From NCBI GenBank assembly GCA_030841195.1, contig JAVEDA010000247.1, positions 1 to 5,033 of the forward strand: a DNA stretch of 5,033 bases, given 5' to 3'. The notes below the pieces were generated by a model. It did no database searches. It was given only the letters and a program-made list of their open reading frames with translations, and was not told where the DNA came from. This DNA comes from Actinomycetota bacterium. GTDB lineage: Bacteria; Actinomycetota; Actinomycetes; JACCUZ01. The position numbers were made by a program, and so were the translations under genes. Shown here in pieces: positions 4,995-5,033 of the stretch; the first letter of the stretch is position 1, and each line of letters opens with the position of its first letter.

Positions 4995-5033
4995 AACGAT
5001 CACAGGTGAGCGAGTAGACCCGGTCAGATGACG

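Noticed and set aside
4130..4996. A 288-codon open frame antisense to padR
   Set aside because: It covers the padR coding region in the opposite direction, passes through its operator and the terminal inverted repeat, and lacks family motifs. The + strand gene has a clear ribosome binding site and PadR motifs.
4940..5003. Integron attC-like site
   Set aside because: The inverted-repeat shape is superficially similar, but the conserved core sequences expected at the ends (RYYYAAC and GTTRRRY) are not both present and no integrase or gene cassette is seen.
5028..5033. ATG at the right edge as the start of the next gene
   Set aside because: Only two codons are visible and the nearest purine-rich site (AGGTGAG, 5004-5010) is too far upstream, so there is not enough to call a gene.

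Overview
The window is very GC-rich. It shows G/C-ending codon use, short intergenic gaps and a near-canonical BldC protein, all of which point to an actinobacterium. The genus cannot be fixed from the sequence. Five protein-coding genes are supported, and no RNA gene, insertion sequence, CRISPR array or origin is visible.

Layout, left to right. Bases 1-668 hold the 3' part of a conserved hypothetical gene on the + strand, whose reading frame is open to the window edge. Bases 669-845 hold a small hairpin, a possible promoter and a palindrome in the bldC leader. Bases 846-1052 hold bldC, a 68-residue MerR-type developmental regulator. A long GC-rich hairpin (1072-1113) follows and probably ends the bldC transcript. 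Bases 1208-3361 hold a complete MMPL/RND-family transporter. It converges on a LysE/RhtB-type exporter gene on the - strand (3390-4037). The two stop codons lie in different copies of one 16-bp tandem repeat (3356-3398). Bases 4038-4195 form a divergent regulatory region between the exporter and a PadR-family regulator (4196-4930). The right edge (4931-5033) carries an inverted-repeat element of about 55 bp.

How the genes may work together. bldC and the hypothetical gene are probably a conserved chromosomal neighbourhood and not a pathway. The MMPL protein and the LysE-type protein are both membrane exporters, with no visible shared regulation. The padR gene has a strong Shine-Dalgarno sequence and a plausible promoter, with the palindrome CGATATATCG between its -35 and -10 boxes. 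Autorepression is therefore the simplest model, and the divergent lysE-type gene is a candidate second target. I see no clearly new multi-gene system. The points most worth a second look are the tandem repeat giving stops in all six frames at the convergent junction, the padR operator region, and the terminal inverted-repeat element.
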